DNA of 64,000 bases. Origin: Drosophila miranda (taxonomy: Eukaryota; Arthropoda; Insecta; Diptera; Drosophilidae). The stretch is from contig NC_046675.1 in assembly GCF_003369915.1 (NCBI RefSeq), positions 3,224,001-3,288,000 on the forward strand, written 5' to 3'. The position numbers and the translations under genes were made by a program. Numbering within the stretch: the first letter of the stretch is position 1; every line of letters starts with the position of its first letter. Positions 59,600-64,000 of the stretch are shown here, in pieces. The notes beneath the pieces are model-generated. The model was not told where the DNA came from, ran no database searches, and saw only the letters and a list, made by a program, of their open reading frames with translations.

Positions 59600-62500
59600 A
59601 TTTATAATATAATTTTTATTAGTTTCGTCATTTTCATATAATCGTTCTTAAATGTGTAATGTGTATTCCATGTTGTAATTCATTTATGTACCGTCCTAGC
59701 TTTTGCAATTTCTATTCTTTCATCCTGGATGCGGATGCGGATCTTTATAATGTTTCTATGTGTGTGTGTTTGTGTCGTATGCACTTATTGGCGTTTCTGG
59801 TTGGTTGGGTGTCTGTGTGTGTGTGTGTGTTTTAGTATGTTTCTGCGTGTGTATATATGTATTCAACAAATTTTTACTATAAATACTATTACATACAGAT
59901 GCGCCAAACGCATGCCATAACATTACCATACCATTACATTCGATATACATGTACTGTACTGTACTGTATCGGTATCGGTATCTATTATCGGTACCGATGA
60001 TCGATCATCAGCCTACCTAGAGCTTAGCTTTCCGTTTTATTGCTGGCCAAGACCGTAAAGAGTTCTCTTGCAATCTTCATTATCCTTCTTCTTTCACTAT
60101 CTTTAATGTTTTATTCGGTTTTCGGTTTTTGGATTTTTGTTTATCGAGTATGATCCTTTTTTGGGGGTTATATAGCTATGTATATATATATATGTATGTA
60201 GAGAGGAGTAACTGTTTTGCATACGTTTTTTATTCGCAATTGTACAAGTTTTTTTCTTATGTTTTGTTTAGTTGCAAAAATTATGTTTTTCGTTTTGTTA
60301 AAATTTGAATGAGCTACATTTAAAGAATCTTCTTTTGTTTGGGATACCTTTTGACTTAATTGTTTAAAGATTTCACTATACTATGTTTTATTTCATTGCG
60401 GCATGTGTCTCGCATTTGCTTTTGCTTTTGCATTTTTTCAAATCTATATCTCGTTTTTTGTCAAGTTAAATGATATTGAGAAATAAAGAAATCCTACACT
60501 ATTTCGTGGTTATGTGTGATCCATTTGATTTGGTTTTCGAATGCTAAACGAATAAATTTATAAAATCCTTGCTTTACTACTTGATCGTTAAAAAACTTCA
60601 ATTGATTATAAATTGTAAATAGAGCATAACTAAATATCGTTGATTTCATTTTATACTTTTGTATTTTCTTTCTTTAATTTAATTAGGATTTTACCTGATC
60701 CGTCATTTCCACTTTCCATTTTGGGTTTCTATTCATTATTTTTCGTTTTTCTTTCGAGTTTATTGGGGCTTGGTTTGGTTTGGTTTGGTTTTGCTAAAAT
60801 TTTATTTAAATATTTTGCTAATATGTATAAGTAAAACACGTCTCTCTCTCCGCAAATACATTGCATGTTCTCTCGTTCTCATTTTCATTCTCATTCGGTT
60901 TCGTCCACCATCTGATCGAATTCGATTTGCCTACTTTGAGGGAGCCTGCGCCTGAGCCTTCAATTTGTATCGCACCTACGTTAATATTACATTAGCTTCG
61001 CCTATATACGTGGGGGTATTGTATATACATTTATATATACTATACTCTATGTTATATTTGTTTAATTTGTTCTCCACCTCCGTTCTACCTTTCTCGTTTT
61101 GTCATTATTATTATCACAGTCAAATCATAAAAGATTTAGTACTTTTACTTTTGAATGAGTTTCCATGATGTTGGTTTTTCTGCTAAATGTTTCGCGCCTC
61201 CGAATGACCACCGATCCACGCCAATTTCTTCATTGTGTCTTCTACATAACTATTGAGAGATCGAAACTGCTCTGTATTGCTGTGGCTGCTGTTCGTAATT
61301 CCTATAGAGAGTGCAACGGACAATTTGACATTGTGTGACGAGGGGTGCTAGTATTTCCTCTATAATGTACTATTCTCCTAAGAAAACGTTAAGAAGTTGT
61401 TTTTGCAAAGTAATGATATCGAATTAACCTCCTTACGCCCTCCCTGCTGGCTATACGGTTATATCTAGTCGTTTGTATAAAATATTAACAGAATCGGAAT
61501 CGGAAATTCTACATTGAGCGAAATATTGGACTTTCGGGGAGCGAGCTGCTGCAACAAATCGTGAAGGCCGTTTCGTTTTTTTATTTAACATTTGTTCTCA
61601 TTGGCTAAGGTACTCACGTATGCTACTTTTTGGATTGGATTGGATTGGATTCGACAAAGTACATATCTACTAGTTGTACAATATGAGAAGAAATTTCGAA
61701 AATACCCACAAACATTGGCATATGTTTGCTTTGTTTTTTTTTGTTTCGATCCAAATTTTAATTTTCAGTTAACTATTTTGTACATTGAATATACGTGTAT
61801 ATTGCATTTCGAATGGTGTGGTGACTCTCAGAGGGTATACATATATCTCTTCGCTATGACTGTGATGCACTTGCATGAGTTATGACTTATGTGTGTATGT
61901 ACTCCTAGGTGTGTATATCCTAGGTTCCTTCCTTGTATCTAATCTACGGATACACTTTGCCAGCGTATCAGATATTGCACAGCAATATCCGAAGCAATCC
62001 TTATAGCTAAAATGTAAATTTTTCAACCCTTCAACGCAGACCCATTTGCTAAGGAAACACAAAGAAACGATAGGTAGGGCTGCTATACATATATCGTATG
62101 TACCTATGAGGAGGAGCTGGAGCACTTTGAGATGTTGGCAAAGTGCGGCCCAACAGATCATTCCCAGTGGGTTGTTTAGTTTCAATCGTTAAACCGCTTT
62201 TATTTGCTTGAATTGTTTAATATTAATTTATGTATCACACTAACGACTACTTTTTATACTTTTAGTGTATGTATGTATTTATATATATATGTATATTAAA
62301 TATATATATATTTATTATTATATTTCACTAATGTTGAATTGTGTTCTGCTCGGTTCTTTCTTTTCTGTTGTGGCTGTCGAATGCTCCGTAGCTGTCTTCC
62401 GTCGAATAGCTTTATACAATACATGGGCTATACTGAGGTTATATTATGAATCAGTTAGTACTCGCCTCGTACCCTCGAAACATCTCTTGGGCTTGCATAT

Positions 62501-64000
62501 TGTATGTGTGTATGTCTATATATAGGTGTGTATTTATATATATATATATATATATATATAATATGTATGTATATGTAATACACATATGCATTCGTTAATG
62601 TTTAATTGTTCTAATAACAGTGTGGGGTGGCAAAGCATAACAAATTATATTTAACGATTCTTTTCTTTTCTTTCTTTTGTTTTCATTTCTTTTCTTCGTT
62701 TAAGTTCTTTATGTATGTATTAATGATTCCATATATATATGTATGTATGCACTATACGAGATTTGATTGATAAATTGAACTCCTCTTTACATATTTTTGT
62801 ATCTTTAGCAAATTACGGATTTTTCATTATTGTTTTTGTTTTTTATTTTTTGTTTTACTCAAATTTGAATTACTTTAAATATTCATGTACTGTATGTATA
62901 TGTATATATGTATGTATATAGTTAATAAAAGTTGCATTTTATGTGGTACTACTTTAACACTAATAGACTCCGTCGTTGAAATAACAGCTGTTTTACTTTT
63001 ACTTTTCCTTACTCTCCTTCTTCCTATCCTATCCGTCCTATCCTTCCATATTTCTATTCTTTTCCTCTTATTGTTATTAATTATCCTGCCTTTAATAAAA
63101 AAAACTCTCCTTCTGAATCGGTGAACAAAAACAAACATTAATGCACACGTCTATCCAAAGTTTCTCTTTTTTTTCTTCTAATGATTGCAGTGGAAATTGG
63201 AGTTGAAGTGGCGATAGTTTGGTGATTGGGTTGGATGACAGAATGTGTCTGATAAGTGGCTGGGGGAAGGTGTGGGAGGTGCTTGGCATTAACAATTGAA
63301 GGGTGAGCACAAAGCAATCATGCAATCATCCAATATCATCCCTTTGGATGGATCGATCTTCCCCACAGTCCGTTCTCCGACCTGAACTCCGATGGCGCGA
63401 GATGCGTGAAGCTTCAATTTGTACAGCAAATAACAAACGCGTTCAAACAATAAAAATCCAAACAAGCATAAACACGTCGAAAGCGCAGGACACTCATGTA
63501 TCCTGAACAGATCCTCTGACCTTTGTCCCCTCTTATTTCTGTCCTCTCTTTCGTCACGCCCCCAGCCCTCAGCCCACACACAACCCACAATAAAGGGGAT
63601 AACATAGGGGGAGTAAATGGACATATATCGGACATTTGCTGAGAAATGGAGTTGGATTTGGGGGGGGTGTGCTGGGGCTGTAGCTGTGCCTGTGGGTGTG
63701 GTCGGGGCCTCCGACTTGGAACTGTGTCCTTGCAGATTTTTGTTGATGAATTGAATTGAGAACTTGATTTTCGGGGAATTTGTTTGCTTTTCAAGTAAAG
63801 CTTTTCTTTTCTCTTAGTTGTCTCATTAAAAAAATTAATTATTTCATAATTAATTTCAAGTTTCATTTGACTTCTTCTTCGTTTAATAAATATATTTTTG
63901 CTTTCTTTTTGCTTTGTTTTGTTTTTGTTTTTCTTTAAATACATATCACAGATCCAGTACAAATATATGTATATATATTTGTGGTTATTCTCCCTTCTTC
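59600..64000 (-). other. 4.4-kb non-coding T-rich stretch, possible long 3' UTR of a converging gene
   Basis: No coding exon on either strand. The plus strand is strongly T-rich with many TGTATATA/TATATACA and TTTGTTTT tracts. A minus-strand AATAAA occurs just past the end of GstZ1 (near 59612), compatible with a converging transcript whose coding part lies right of the window. Direction and identity are inference; it could equally be intergenic DNA. Confidence 0.35.
62535..62560. repeat. TA dinucleotide microsatellite
   Basis: Thirteen TA units in the T-rich right end. Confidence 0.95.

Overview
The window is nuclear DNA of a fruit fly (genus Drosophila). Introns are short (about 50-90 nt) apart from one giant one. 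Several complete genes match well-known fly families with the expected lengths and exon phases. The non-coding DNA has fly-typical GAGA/CA microsatellites, DRE boxes (TATCGATA) and a degenerate DINE-1/INE-1 (Helitron-like) copy. The form of that remnant and the dispersed AAATATACC arrays suggest the obscura group, but this is inference. No bacterial, viral or CRISPR features are seen.

Layout. From about 0 to 32.5 kb the window holds the 5' part of Cow (testican-like secreted Wingless carrier) on the minus strand. Its signal-peptide exon (32.4-32.5 kb) is separated by a 27.3-kb intron from three small exons at 4.2-5.05 kb; the 3' exons are not found and probably lie left of the window. Nested in the giant intron, on the opposite strand (15.8-20.7 kb), are three tandem aminoacylase-1 genes (M20 metallopeptidase family). 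Each encodes 401 residues from four coding exons of identical lengths (91/492/418/205 nt). From 34.3 to 38.1 kb lies Rassf (LIM, Ras-association and SARAH domains; minus). From 39.7 to 44.2 kb lies CenB1A/ACAP (BAR, PH, ArfGAP, ankyrin; plus). Two related ZAD genes on the minus strand follow at 45.0-47.0 kb (six C2H2 fingers) and 47.8-48.9 kb (no C2H2 fingers). From 49.65 to 52.9 kb lies Rpn2, the 26S proteasome base scaffold (plus). From 54.5 to 59.5 kb lie two tandem zeta-class glutathione transferases, GstZ2 and GstZ1 (plus). From 59.6 kb to the end is an AT/T-rich stretch without coding exons, possibly the long 3' UTR of a converging minus-strand gene.

The genes are mostly unrelated housekeeping or signalling genes rather than one pathway. 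Two local duplications stand out: the aminoacylase triplet, with GATA-type sites upstream of each copy (suggesting gut or fat-body expression), and the GstZ pair, whose copies differ at the N terminus (a presequence-like N terminus on GstZ1, alternative starts on GstZ2). The two ZAD genes are probably also paralogous, with the zinc-finger region missing in one. I see no wholly new biological system. The most interesting signals are the finger-less ZAD paralogue, the promoter-linked repeat shared by three intergenic regions, the stop-free in-frame intron of GstZ1, the alternative N-termini of GstZ2, and an over-represented 8-mer TACGAGTA.
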